Below, piece by piece: positions 28,652 through 37,763 of a stretch of DNA of 64,000 bases. The notes under the pieces are model-generated. The model had not been told where the DNA came from, did no database searches, and saw only the letters and a list, made by a program, of their open reading frames with translations. A program made the position numbers and the translations under genes. The stretch's first letter is position 1. Every line of letters starts with the position of its first letter. This DNA comes from Arenimonas oryziterrae DSM 21050 = YC6267 (GTDB lineage: Bacteria > Pseudomonadota > Gammaproteobacteria > Xanthomonadales > Xanthomonadaceae), in NCBI RefSeq assembly GCF_000420545.1, contig NZ_ATVD01000001.1, positions 806,001 through 870,000 of the forward strand, given 5' to 3'.

Positions 28652-28837
28652 ATGCTCGATTCCGTCTTCCTCACCTGCCCGTTCTGCGGCGAGCGCTTCG
28701 AAGCGCTCGTCGACGCCTCCGGCGGCGAGGCCGACTACATCGAAGACTGCCCGGTCTGCTGCCGACCCATCAGCCTGCACCTGCGCACCGGCAGCGACGG
28801 CGGCTTCGAAGGCCTGGACGCCGATCGCGACGAATAG
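28652..28837 (+). CDS. Small CPxCG-type cysteine-rich protein
   Basis: A 61-residue protein with two metal-site-like pairs, CPFCGERFEALVDASGG (first pair at about 9 and 12) and DCPVCCRP (second pair), followed by an acidic tail. It belongs to the CPXCG motif-containing small protein family, presumably binding zinc; its role is unknown. The ATG lies 67 bp after hemW, with no strong ribosome site visible. It may be co-transcribed with hemW and lies just upstream of the cobalamin riboswitch. Confidence 0.8.
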   Translation: MLDSVFLTCPFCGERFEALVDASGGEADYIEDCPVCCRPISLHLRTGSDGGFEGLDADRDE

Positions 28838-28890
28838 CCGGCACGCCCTCGCTGGCCCCCGCCGGCCTGCTCCATTACACTTCGCGCCGC

Positions 28891-29046
28891 CCCAGGTGCT
28901 CGGGAAGCCGGTGAAAGTCCGGCACTGCCCCCGCAACGGTAAGCCAGAACTCCTTTCATCAAGCCACTGGGCCACGGCCTGGGAAGGCGAAAGGCTGACG
29001 CGATGGAAGCCATCGCGTCGCTGGCAAGTCCGGAGACCGGCCTCGG
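28891..29046 (+). ncRNA. Cobalamin (adenosylcobalamin) riboswitch
   Basis: The conserved elements occur in order: GGTGC and GGGAAGCCGGTGAA from 28895, CCCCCGCAACGGTAAGCC from 28928, GCCACTGGGC at about 28963 with GGGAAGGC at 28981, and the B12 box AAGTCCGGAGACCGGCC at 29026-29042. The aptamer is complete. It precedes a BtuB-type receptor gene, so cobalamin should repress that gene. About 150 nt separate the aptamer from the start codon. Confidence 0.95.
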
Positions 29047-29053
29047 GACCAGA

Positions 29054-29078
29054 CGCGCTTTCCGATCCGGAAGGCGCG
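29054..29078 (+). promoter_or_regulatory. Hairpin in the riboswitch expression platform
   Basis: An 11-bp stem (29054-29064 with 29068-29078, one G-U pair) follows the B12 box directly. No U-tract follows, so a translational or Rho-dependent mechanism is more likely than intrinsic termination. Confidence 0.45.
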
Positions 29079-29196
29079 ACCTAACGGCACGTTGCGGTGG
29101 GCGACGGGGCAACTCCTGTCGCGTCCGCGCCATGCGTTGATCCCCTCTCCTGCCCCGACCTGCACTTCCAAGCGGGTGTGCGTTTCAGGAGCTGTC

Positions 29197-30993
29197 ATGA
29201 ACCAAGTAATTCGCAATACCGCCCTGTCGGCGGCGATTTCCCTTTCCCTGCTGGGCACGGCCCGTGCCGACGACGCGAAGGACATCGACACCGTCGTTGT
29301 CACCGCCAATCGCAGCGCCGTGCCAGCCGATGAAGTGCTCGCCTCGGTCACCGTCATCGAACGCAGCGACATCGAAGCCAGCCAGGCACCCGACCTGCTG
29401 AGCCTGCTCGCGCGCCAGGCCGGCATGGACCTGGTCCGCACCGGCGGTCCGGGTCAGACCAATACCTTGTTCCTGCGCGGCGGCATCGCCAGCCACACCC
29501 TCGTGCTCATCGACGGTATTCGCGTGAACTCGGCCAACCAGGGCAACTTCGACTTCGCGCATCTGCCGCTGTCGCAGATCGAACGCATCGAAATCGTACG
29601 CGGCCCGCGCGCGGCCCTGTGGGGCTCGGACGCGATTGGCGGCGTCATCCACATCTTCACCCGCGATCCGTCGGCCGGTTACATCGAAGCCCGCGCCGGC
29701 AGCTACGGCCTGGGCGGCCTCAATGCCGGTTTCGGCACCGCGCATGTGGCGATCGGCGCCGGATTCGAGACCCAGCGCGGCTTCTCGGCGACCAATCCCG
29801 CTGCGGGCCCGGGCAGCTACGATCCGGACAACGACGGCTACACCAACCGCAACCTCAGCCTGCGCGTGCACGGCGACGTCGGCACCCAGCATGTGGCGCT
29901 GACCGGCCTGATCACCGACGCCGACGTCGAGTTCGATATCGGCGAGACCGCGGCGATCAACCGCGAGCTGGGCATCGTGCTGTGGGGCGAGATCAACGAC
30001 CGCTGGAGCCACAGCATCACGCTCGGCCACAACAGCGAAGACCTGAACACGCCGGACTTCGATTCGCACTTCGGCAGCGAGCGCAGCACGCTCGACTGGG
30101 TCAACACCTTCACCCTCAACGCCGACAACACCCTGAACCTGGGCGCGAACTGGGCCCACGAAACCGGCTTCTCGGAAAGCTCGACCGAGGTCTCGTTCGA
30201 CGAAGGCCGACGCAACCTCGCCGTGTTCGCGTCCTGGCGCGGCCACTTCGGTACGCAGACCTTCGAGCTGTCCGCCCGTCGCGACGACAACAGTCAGTTC
30301 GACGGCGCCACCACCGGCAATGCCGCCTGGGGTCTGGACGTCAACGACAGCCTGCGCGTGCGCGCGAGCTGGGGTCAGGGTTTCCGCGCGCCGAACTTCA
30401 ACGAGCTCTACTACCCGGGCTTCTTCGGCTTCTTCGCCGGCAATCCCGACCTGCGCCCGGAGCGTTCGATCAGCCAGGAAATCGGCGTCGACTGGCTGGC
30501 CACGCTGAGCCAGCGCGTCTCCGTGTCCCTGTACCGCACGCGGGTCCGTGACCTGATCGCGTTCACCAGCCCGACCTTCGGCGCCGAGAACGTGAACCGC
30601 GCCGCGATCGACGGTGCCGAACTCGATTACCACTTCGAACACGGCGCGTTCCGCCTGGACGGCAACGCCACCTGGCAGGACGCACGCAACGCGTTGACCG
30701 ACCTGCCGCTGCTGCGCCGTCCGGACCGCAAGCTGTCCTTGTCGGGCAGCTACCGGTTCAGCAACGACGCCGCCCTGGGTCTGGATGCGAGCGCCTACTC
30801 GTCGCGCCCGGACATCGGTGGCGACCTGCCCGGCTACGCCCGTTTCGACCTGCGCGGCTCGCTGCCGCTGACGGCCGGCTGGACGCTGGAAGCGCGCATC
30901 GAAAACGTATTCGATCGCGAGTACCAGTTGCTCGAGGGTTACAACACCCCGGGGCGCAGCGGTGTGGTGAATCTGCGCTGGAACGGAAAATAA
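29197..30993 (+). CDS. btuB: TonB-dependent vitamin B12 receptor, BtuB-type
   Basis: A 598-residue outer-membrane receptor. A signal peptide (1-24, ending ARA) precedes a TonB box region around DTVVVTA, the plug domain (about 45-150, with LIDGIRVNS and IERIEIVRGPRAALWGSDAIGG) and a 22-strand barrel ending in the aromatic-terminated-type segment GRSGVVNLRW. AGGAG lies 5 nt upstream of the ATG. The cobalamin riboswitch in its leader supports cobalamin or a cobinamide as substrate. No btuCDF or cob genes are adjacent. Confidence 0.93.
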   Translation: MNQVIRNTALSAAISLSLLGTARADDAKDIDTVVVTANRSAVPADEVLASVTVIERSDIEASQAPDLLSLLARQAGMDLVRTGGPGQTNTLFLRGGIASHTLVLIDGIRVNSANQGNFDFAHLPLSQIERIEIVRGPRAALWGSDAIGGVIHIFTRDPSAGYIEARAGSYGLGGLNAGFGTAHVAIGAGFETQRGFSATNPAAGPGSYDPDNDGYTNRNLSLRVHGDVGTQHVALTGLITDADVEFDIGETAAINRELGIVLWGEINDRWSHSITLGHNSEDLNTPDFDSHFGSERSTLDWVNTFTLNADNTLNLGANWAHETGFSESSTEVSFDEGRRNLAVFASWRGHFGTQTFELSARRDDNSQFDGATTGNAAWGLDVNDSLRVRASWGQGFRAPNFNELYYPGFFGFFAGNPDLRPERSISQEIGVDWLATLSQRVSVSLYRTRVRDLIAFTSPTFGAENVNRAAIDGAELDYHFEHGAFRLDGNATWQDARNALTDLPLLRRPDRKLSLSGSYRFSNDAALGLDASAYSSRPDIGGDLPGYARFDLRGSLPLTAGWTLEARIENVFDREYQLLEGYNTPGRSGVVNLRWNGK

Positions 30994-31007
30994 GCGAAAA
31001 GCGGCCA

Positions 31008-31029
31008 GTCCCCGGGCTCCCCCGGGGAC
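31008..31029 (+). terminator. GC-rich hairpin after btuB
   Basis: A 9-bp stem (31008-31016 with 31021-31029) and 4-nt loop, 14 bp after the btuB stop. There is no T-tract, so intrinsic termination is doubtful. Confidence 0.35.
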
Positions 31030-31102
31030 GGGCTCCGCCCCTAGTCGCGAGGGCACGCCTGTGCCTAGAATCGGGGTGGGGATCATGATCGGGGAGCGCC
31101 GC

Positions 31103-33643
31103 ATGTCTGCATCCGCCGGCCAGTCGCAGGCAATGCCAACCTTGGCATCGCGGCATTTGCCAAGGCGCGTTCGCGCCATGCTCGAGGGCATCCTCGAGTT
31201 CACCTCGGACGAACTCGAACGCGGCATCGTCGCCACGCTCAACGAATTCGAGCAACAGCTTTTCAAGTTCGCCGAGCAGGCGCGCAGCAACATGGTGCAG
31301 ACCCGCTGGCTGGAATCGCAGCGGCTGATCAAGCGCAACCGCCACGACCTCGTGCCGCGCTTTTTGATCGCACTGGAAGCCGAACTCGCCAACCTGCGCG
31401 AACCGCCGACCAAGGCCGGTTTTGCGCCCCTGCGTGCGCGTGGCAGCGAACTGTCCCTGGTCGACGACCTGGAGATGGACGAAACCAGCTTGCTCAGCGA
31501 GATGGCCAGCCGCGCGGAACTGCGCTGCAGCCTGCCGCTGTATCTGTTGGGACAGCGCTTCGGCGTGCTCGCCGGACGACCGGCCTTCGATCCCGAATCC
31601 CTGCCGATCGGTCCGCAGGCCCTGTGCCGCATGATCCGCAGTGCGTCCGACTGCCTCGAACTCACCGAAGAACACCGCCTGATGTTCCTGCGCGCCTTCG
31701 ACCGCCAGGTCATGCCGATGTACGGCAGCCTGGTCGAAGCCGTAAACACCTTCCTGGCCAAGAACGGCGTGCTGCCGCATCTGCAGTACGTGCCGCTGCG
31801 CGCGCGTCCCGCGTCGCAGGGCTACACGGCGGAAAAACCCCTCGAGGCCCCGCCCGCCGATCGACCCGCGCAGGCTGGCGGTTCGCCGCATGGTGGCGTT
31901 CCGGGCCAGGCCGGCGGCGAAACGCTGGGCCTGAGCCTGGAACCGGTGCATCGCGGCCAGCCCTCGGCGCGCGGCGACTACCGCGCCGGCTCCGGCGTTG
32001 CCTCGACGGGAGGCGATCCAGCCAACGCGCCGGATCCGGGTTTCCTCGAAACCGGACGCACCGGCCCGGCCTCGCATCCTTCGCGGCAACCGACCGCCAC
32101 CGGCGCCCCCGCCGATGGCTGGGGCGCTGGTCCGGTCAGCGGACCGGGCTCGGCCGGACCGGCTGCCGGTCCCGGTGAAGGCAATGCCGAAGAAAATTTC
32201 CAGCTCATGCGGCAGTTGCTCGCCGGCCGCCGCCAGCTGCTGGGCAAGCTCGGTTCCGATCGCGGCCGCGAGGGCAACGAACCCACCCAGGTCGCCACCC
32301 AGAACCAGATTCAGGACGTGCTCGGCAGCCTGCAGGTGAAAGCGGCGTCGCCGGTCATGGAGAAAGGCAAGCCGGTGATGCGCAACGTCACCCATCTCAA
32401 GCAGGACCTGCTTGCGATGCTCCGGCAATCCGCGCCCGACCAGCCCGCCCCGGCGCTGGCTGAAGAAGATGGCGACGCGATCGACCTGGTCGGCATGCTC
32501 TACGACAGCATCCTCAAGGACGTGAAACCCAATAGCCCTGCCTCGATCCTGCTGTCGAAGCTGCAGGTGCCGCTGCTGCGCGTGGCGTTGCAGGACAAGG
32601 GCTTTTTCACCAAGCAACAGCATCCGGCCCGCCTGATGCTCAACACCATCGCCGAGACCGGTGCCTACTGGCTCAGCGACGACGAAGCCGACGAAGCGCT
32701 CGTCAACAAGATGAATACCGTCGTCGACCGCACCGTGCGCGAGTACGACGGCGACATGGGCCTGTTCAGCAACCTGCTCGAAGATCTGAGCGCGCACCTG
32801 CAGACGATCACGCGCAAGGCTGAAGTTGCAGAGCGCCGGCATGTCGAAGCCGCGCGCGGCAAGGAAAAACTCGCCCATGCGCGCGAACGCGCCGGCATGG
32901 CGATGGAGAATCTGCTCAAGCAGCAGAACCTGCCGCGGTTCACCCAGACCCTGCTGAGCCAGGCCTGGACCGACGTGATGGCCTTGACCGCGCTGCGTCA
33001 CGGCGAGGATTCCGAAGTCTGGAAGCAGCAGCTGGGCTTCGCCGAACGACTGATCCAGATCGCCCGCACACCGGCAGGCGAACAAGCGGCCCTGGGTGAA
33101 AACGCCTCCGGCCTGCAGCAGGAAGTCGAACAGGCGCTCTCGCAGGTGGGCTACCAGGGCGACGAAGCCACCGCGATCGCGCAACGCCTGGTCCATCCGC
33201 AGTCGGGCAGCGAAGACGATGCCGCCAGCCGCACCGAATTGACCATGCGCCTGAAGGCGCGTGCACGCCTGGGCGAGGACCTGAAGGCCAAGAAGAGCAA
33301 GAAGGTGCCGCTGACCGCGCCCGAACAGGCGCGTTACGAGCAGCTCAAGCAGACGCCGTTCGGCAGCTGGTTCGAGTTCACCACCAACCAGCAGGGCGAC
33401 AAAGTCCGTCGACGCCTGTCCTGGTTCAGCACCGTCACCGGCCACGTGTTGTTCGTCAATCATCGCGGCCAGAAAGTCGACGAGCACACGCTCGACAGCC
33501 TCGCGCGCATGATGGTCCGTGGCCAGGTGCGCATCATCGACGAAGAGAAAGGCTCGCTGATCGATCGCGCCTGGAACACGGTGATGAACGCGCTGCGCTC
33601 CTTCGCCGGTCAGACCCCTGCTGTCGCGAGTCCCGCCCAATGA
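31103..33643 (+). CDS. DUF1631 family protein
   Basis: An 846-residue soluble protein of the DUF1631 family, whose function is unknown (sometimes mislabelled thymidine phosphorylase). The N-terminal part (about 1-245) is helical, with FTSDELERGIVATLNEFEQQ. A Gly/Pro/Ala-rich linker (about 245-365) follows, then a second helical region and a C-terminal block (about 750-815) with GSWFEFTTN and LSWFSTVTGHVLFVNHRGQK, which looks like a beta-rich segment. The ATG at 31103 is preferred over 31085 because GGGGAG lies 7 nt upstream. It overlaps the PilZ gene by 4 nt. Confidence 0.85.
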   Translation: MSASAGQSQAMPTLASRHLPRRVRAMLEGILEFTSDELERGIVATLNEFEQQLFKFAEQARSNMVQTRWLESQRLIKRNRHDLVPRFLIALEAELANLREPPTKAGFAPLRARGSELSLVDDLEMDETSLLSEMASRAELRCSLPLYLLGQRFGVLAGRPAFDPESLPIGPQALCRMIRSASDCLELTEEHRLMFLRAFDRQVMPMYGSLVEAVNTFLAKNGVLPHLQYVPLRARPASQGYTAEKPLEAPPADRPAQAGGSPHGGVPGQAGGETLGLSLEPVHRGQPSARGDYRAGSGVASTGGDPANAPDPGFLETGRTGPASHPSRQPTATGAPADGWGAGPVSGPGSAGPAAGPGEGNAEENFQLMRQLLAGRRQLLGKLGSDRGREGNEPTQVATQNQIQDVLGSLQVKAASPVMEKGKPVMRNVTHLKQDLLAMLRQSAPDQPAPALAEEDGDAIDLVGMLYDSILKDVKPNSPASILLSKLQVPLLRVALQDKGFFTKQQHPARLMLNTIAETGAYWLSDDEADEALVNKMNTVVDRTVREYDGDMGLFSNLLEDLSAHLQTITRKAEVAERRHVEAARGKEKLAHARERAGMAMENLLKQQNLPRFTQTLLSQAWTDVMALTALRHGEDSEVWKQQLGFAERLIQIARTPAGEQAALGENASGLQQEVEQALSQVGYQGDEATAIAQRLVHPQSGSEDDAASRTELTMRLKARARLGEDLKAKKSKKVPLTAPEQARYEQLKQTPFGSWFEFTTNQQGDKVRRRLSWFSTVTGHVLFVNHRGQKVDEHTLDSLARMMVRGQVRIIDEEKGSLIDRAWNTVMNALRSFAGQTPAVASPAQ

Positions 33644-33987
33644 ACGACTACCGCCGCGCCAAACGCCGCAAGGTCGGCTACAACGTCGAGATCGTCGACA
33701 CCATCACCGAGCAGCCGGTCGGCAAGCTCAGCAATCTGTCCGAATCGGGCATGCTGCTGATCCTGCACCATCCGCTGATGAACGATGCCCTCTACCAGTT
33801 GCGCTTCCGTCTGCCCGATCACGCCGGTGTCGAACGCGCGATCGAAGTCGGCGCACACGAACTATGGGCCGATGACGCCGCCGCACCCGGCCAGGTCTGG
33901 ACCGGCTTCCGCTTCATCGATGTCGCGCCGACCGATCTCGCCTTCATCCGCGAATGGGTCGACGCCCCCGGCAGCCAGTACGTCTGA
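33640..33987 (+). CDS. PilZ domain protein (putative c-di-GMP receptor)
   Basis: A 115-residue single-domain PilZ protein. The two c-di-GMP motifs are visible: the basic N-terminal RRAKRRK, which provides RxxxR, and NLSESGM, the (D/N)xSxxG motif, about 20 residues later. Both appear intact, so ligand binding is likely. The start codon lies in an ATGA overlap with the DUF1631 stop, so the two proteins are made together and may act as partners; that is inference. Confidence 0.9.
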   Translation: MNDYRRAKRRKVGYNVEIVDTITEQPVGKLSNLSESGMLLILHHPLMNDALYQLRFRLPDHAGVERAIEVGAHELWADDAAAPGQVWTGFRFIDVAPTDLAFIREWVDAPGSQYV

Positions 33988-33991
33988 GCGC

Positions 33992-35044
33992 GTGCCCCGG
34001 CGCGCACTCCTGCTGATCGGGCTGTGCCTGCTGGCCGCCTGCCAGCGCAGCGGCCCGGTTACCAGCGAACAACTGCATGTCTTCGGCTCGGTCGCCGACA
34101 TCGAGATCCGCGGCAGCTCGCCGGCCGTGGCCGAAGCGGCGATCGCCGAAGCCTCGGCGCGACTGGTACAGCGCGAACGCGAGTGGCATGCCTGGAAACC
34201 TTCCGACCTGACCCGCATCAATGCCGCGTTCCGCGTCGGCCAGTCCGCGCCAGCGCCGGCTTCGATCATCGAGATGGTGCGACGCTCGCAGGAGTTCGCG
34301 GTGAGCAGCGACGGCCTGCTCGATCCCTCGGTCGGCGGCCTGGTCGAGCTGTGGGGATTTCATACCTCGGAATTTCCCGTGACGACGCCGTCGCCTTCGC
34401 TCGAGCAAGTCCAGGGATGGGTGCGCGCGCGACCGCGCATCCGCGACGTGCGCATCGAAGGTGATCGCCTGGCCAGTCGCAATCCGGCCGTGCAACTGGA
34501 TTTCAACGCGATCGCCGAAGGGGCGGCGGCCGCGGAAATCGACACGATTTTCCGTCGGCGCGGCATCCGTCATGCCCTGATCAGTCTCGGCGGCGACGTC
34601 CTCGCGCTGGGCGACGGCCAGGGTCGCCCCTGGCAGGTCGGCATGAAGGACCCTTACGGCGGCGCGCTCGGCATGGTCGAACTCGGCGATCGCGAAGCCT
34701 TCTTCAACTCCGGCAACTACAACAAGTTCCGGCAGGCGGCGAACGGCGGCCGCTGGGGTCATATCCTCGATCCGCGTACCGGCATGCCCGCACGCGGCGC
34801 GGCGGCGACCGCGGTGCTCGCCAACGACCCCGTGCTCGCCGATGCCGCGTCGACCGCCTTGATGGCGGCCGGCCCGGCCGGCTTCCGGCGCATCGTCACG
34901 CAGATGAAAGTCGGCTGCGCGCTGATGGTGACCGAAGAAAACGAACTGCTGATCACCCGCGGCATGCGCGCACGCATGCAGTTCCTGCGCGAACCGGTCT
35001 CGCTTGGCGATCCGATCGACCTGGGGCCGGGCTGCACGCCCTGA
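33992..35044 (+). CDS. apbE: FAD:protein FMN transferase (ApbE family lipoprotein)
   Basis: A 350-residue ApbE protein that attaches FMN to Thr residues of respiratory flavoproteins in the periplasm. The signal peptide ends in the lipobox LAAC (about 15-18). ApbE blocks are present: LLDPSVGGLVELWGF, LDFNAIAEGAAAAEI, ALISLGGDVLALG and WGHILDPRTGMPA. The GTG at 33992, 4 nt after the PilZ stop, gives the complete lipoprotein signal. No Nqr, Rnf or other covalent flavoprotein is seen in the window, so its target lies elsewhere. Confidence 0.94.
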   Translation: MPRRALLLIGLCLLAACQRSGPVTSEQLHVFGSVADIEIRGSSPAVAEAAIAEASARLVQREREWHAWKPSDLTRINAAFRVGQSAPAPASIIEMVRRSQEFAVSSDGLLDPSVGGLVELWGFHTSEFPVTTPSPSLEQVQGWVRARPRIRDVRIEGDRLASRNPAVQLDFNAIAEGAAAAEIDTIFRRRGIRHALISLGGDVLALGDGQGRPWQVGMKDPYGGALGMVELGDREAFFNSGNYNKFRQAANGGRWGHILDPRTGMPARGAAATAVLANDPVLADAASTALMAAGPAGFRRIVTQMKVGCALMVTEENELLITRGMRARMQFLREPVSLGDPIDLGPGCTP

Positions 35045-35051
35045 CGCGCGC

Positions 35052-37700
35052 TCAGTCCTGCCGGGATACCGGCTGCGGCTTGTGGATCAGGAAGCCCTGC
35101 GCGTAGTCGACGCCCAGCTCGCGCAAGATGTCGCGGGCCCGCTCGTCCGCGACCCATTCGGCGACCACGACCAGACCCAGCTGATGCCCGATGTCGGTGA
35201 CGGCGCGCACGATCGACAGACTGACCGCATCGGTCTCGATGTTGCGGATGAAGCTGCCGTCGATCTTGATGTAATCGATCGGGAAGTTCTTCAGATAGCC
35301 GAACGAAGCCATGCCGGCGCCGAAATCGTCGAGCGAGAAATGGCAGCCGATCTCGCGCAGGCGATTCATCATCGCGATGACACGCGTCATGCTCGCCACC
35401 GCCGCAGTTTCGGTGATCTCGAAACAGACGCGATCGGCCGGCACGCCATAGGCCTGCAGTTTCTCGATGACGAAGCTCGGGAAGGTGTCGTCTTCGATGG
35501 TCAAGGCCGATAGGTTGATCGCGCACAAGCGCACCGGCTGCCCGGACGGATGCAGGTGGTTGAAATTGGCGAATGCCGTTTCCACCACCCAACGATCGAG
35601 CTGCGGCATCAGGCCGTAGCGTTCGGCCGCGGGGATGAAATCGCCCGGCGGCACCATGCCGCCCTTTTCGTCGCGCAAGCGGATCAGCAGCTCGAAATGC
35701 ACGCCCTGGCCCTCGCCCTGCGCCTGCAAGGGACCCAGCTCCTGGAAATACAGGATGAACCGCCCTTCCGACAGCGCCTGGCGCAGACGACTGGCCCATT
35801 GCAGTTCGCTGCGCCGGCGCACGATCTCCTGGTCGTTCTCCGAATACAGCTGCACGCGATTGCGACCGCGTTCCTTGGCCATGTAGCAAGCGGTGTCGGC
35901 CTGCGAATACACCTCGCGTTGATGACGTCCCGGCTCGCCGATCATCACCATGCCGATGCTGGCGCTGATGGTGTAGAGCCGCTCCTGCCAGGTGAACTGG
36001 AACTCCTCGATCTCGCGGCGCATGCGCTCGCCGAACGCCAGCGCTTCGCTGGGCGTGGTGCGTTCGATCAGGATGCCGAATTCGTCGCCGCCGAGACGCG
36101 CGATGACTTCGCCCTGGATCAGGTGGCTGCTGAGCAGATTGGCCAGCTGCGCCAGCAACTGATCGCCGGCCGCATGGCCGGAGGTGTCGTTGACGATCTT
36201 GAACTGGTCCAAGTCCAGATAGAACATCGCGACCTGCCGGCTCTCGTCCGCTGTCGCGATCGCCGCATCGAGCCGGCGCACGAAATCGCGCCGGTTCGGC
36301 AAGCCGGTCAGCGCATCGTGGCTGGCCTGGTAGCCGAGCAGTTCATTGAGCTCGCGCAATTCGGTGATGTCGTTGGCGACGGCGAGCAGGTGCGGCTTGC
36401 CTTCGAGCGAGATCAGCGACACCGACAGCGTCATCCAGTAAGCGCGCCGGCCGCTGCTGCGCACGCGCACCGAACGATTGATCATCGCCCAGCCGCCCTT
36501 GGCGATGTCCTCGAACTGTTCTTCGAGGCCGTCGTCCTCGAACAGTTCCACGAGCGTCTTGCCGCTCTGCTCGGGATCGGGGATCAGCAGGCGTTCGCGC
36601 GCGGCGTGATTGGCGTAGGCCAGCGAGCCGTCCTCGGCCCGCGCCAGCAGCACGAGCGTGGGCAGCAGTTCGTTCAGCGCACGGAAGCGCGCCTCGCTGT
36701 CGCGATACTGCGCGGACAGGTCCTTGGCCAGGCGAAACGCACGCGCGCGAGTATTGGCCAAGGACCAGGCCAGCGAGGCCATGAGCAGGCTGGCGAGCGT
36801 GCCGGTCGCAAAGGTCATGGCGGGCAGCGAGACCGACTGCATCTTGCCCGGCGCGCCGACCAGCTGCATGCGCCAGGTGCGTCCGCCGTAGCGGATGTCG
36901 CGCTGATAGCGATAGCTCAGCGCCTTGGGAGCAACGACAGACGCCTTTGCCGCGTCGCTGGCGAACAGTGAATGCGGCACGCCATCGGTCACGTCGGTGA
37001 TGCGGATGTCGAAATCCTCGCGCGCCTCTTTCGGCAGCGCGCGTTCGATGAGCGTGCTCACCTGGAACGACACGGCCAGCGAGCCGGTCAGGCGCGTCAC
37101 GCGCTCGGCCGGTGACGTCGGTGGCGCCCCGGGAGAAAAGACCGGCAGACGGATGATCACGCCGTCTTTCGGGCCGGGCAGACCCGCGCGCTGGATCAGC
37201 TCGAACGCGCCGGACATCGCCGGCTGGTCGGTGTCGCGCGAATAAATCAGCGCGCGCAGGTTCGCCGGCTGGCTGGTGATGTCCAGACCATGAAGACGAT
37301 CGTTGCCAGCACGCGGCGCGACCAGGTCAGTGATGAAATGCTCGCCGTCGGCACGCAGTTCGCGATGGGCGACGCCGATCGCCTGCAGGCTGGGAAAAAG
37401 CTCCTGCGGATGCAGGTTGGCGTAGATCGTGTCGAACTCTTCCGCCGTCACGTCCCGCGAGGCAAGAAACAAGGCCTGCACCGACCGCGCCAACAAGCCG
37501 CAATTGGCCAACTGCGACTGCACGGCATCGAAGCTGCGCTCGGCGACGCGTTCGGACTGCGCGCGTTCGGCCTGCACGAGCGCGGCGTGATGGACCTGGG
37601 TGGTGAACGCAGTCATCGCCATGCCCAGCACCAGCGCACCGACGGTCCAGAGCCAGGCAGGCTGTCCGAGGAACCCACCATCGTCGCGACGCCTGTCCAT
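35052..37700 (-). CDS. CHASE-PAS-GGDEF-EAL membrane signalling protein
   Basis: An 882-residue inner-membrane protein. Two membrane helices (about 15-33 and 288-310) bracket a periplasmic CHASE-type sensor. A PAS domain (about 325-450), a GGDEF domain (about 460-620) and an EAL domain (about 635-875) follow. The GGDEF motif RLGGDEFGI is intact; the inhibitory RxxD site is absent (IQGE at that place). In the EAL domain the signature reads ELL and VAEGVE reads VAEWVA, though the metal and catalytic Glu, Asn, Asp-Asp, Lys and Gln positions remain. It could make or degrade c-di-GMP; the balance cannot be predicted. It converges with apbE. Confidence 0.93.
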   Translation of the reverse strand: MDRRRDDGGFLGQPAWLWTVGALVLGMAMTAFTTQVHHAALVQAERAQSERVAERSFDAVQSQLANCGLLARSVQALFLASRDVTAEEFDTIYANLHPQELFPSLQAIGVAHRELRADGEHFITDLVAPRAGNDRLHGLDITSQPANLRALIYSRDTDQPAMSGAFELIQRAGLPGPKDGVIIRLPVFSPGAPPTSPAERVTRLTGSLAVSFQVSTLIERALPKEAREDFDIRITDVTDGVPHSLFASDAAKASVVAPKALSYRYQRDIRYGGRTWRMQLVGAPGKMQSVSLPAMTFATGTLASLLMASLAWSLANTRARAFRLAKDLSAQYRDSEARFRALNELLPTLVLLARAEDGSLAYANHAARERLLIPDPEQSGKTLVELFEDDGLEEQFEDIAKGGWAMINRSVRVRSSGRRAYWMTLSVSLISLEGKPHLLAVANDITELRELNELLGYQASHDALTGLPNRRDFVRRLDAAIATADESRQVAMFYLDLDQFKIVNDTSGHAAGDQLLAQLANLLSSHLIQGEVIARLGGDEFGILIERTTPSEALAFGERMRREIEEFQFTWQERLYTISASIGMVMIGEPGRHQREVYSQADTACYMAKERGRNRVQLYSENDQEIVRRRSELQWASRLRQALSEGRFILYFQELGPLQAQGEGQGVHFELLIRLRDEKGGMVPPGDFIPAAERYGLMPQLDRWVVETAFANFNHLHPSGQPVRLCAINLSALTIEDDTFPSFVIEKLQAYGVPADRVCFEITETAAVASMTRVIAMMNRLREIGCHFSLDDFGAGMASFGYLKNFPIDYIKIDGSFIRNIETDAVSLSIVRAVTDIGHQLGLVVVAEWVADERARDILRELGVDYAQGFLIHKPQPVSRQD

Positions 37701-37763
37701 CGACTCGTCCCCGGCTGTCCGGATAAGGCAGAATTGGCACGATATCCGGACGGATCCCGAGCC

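Noticed and set aside
30758-33640. A 960-codon open frame on the minus strand over the DUF1631 gene
   Set aside because: The plus-strand gene has a ribosome site, family features and coupling to the PilZ gene. The antisense frame is open only through codon bias.
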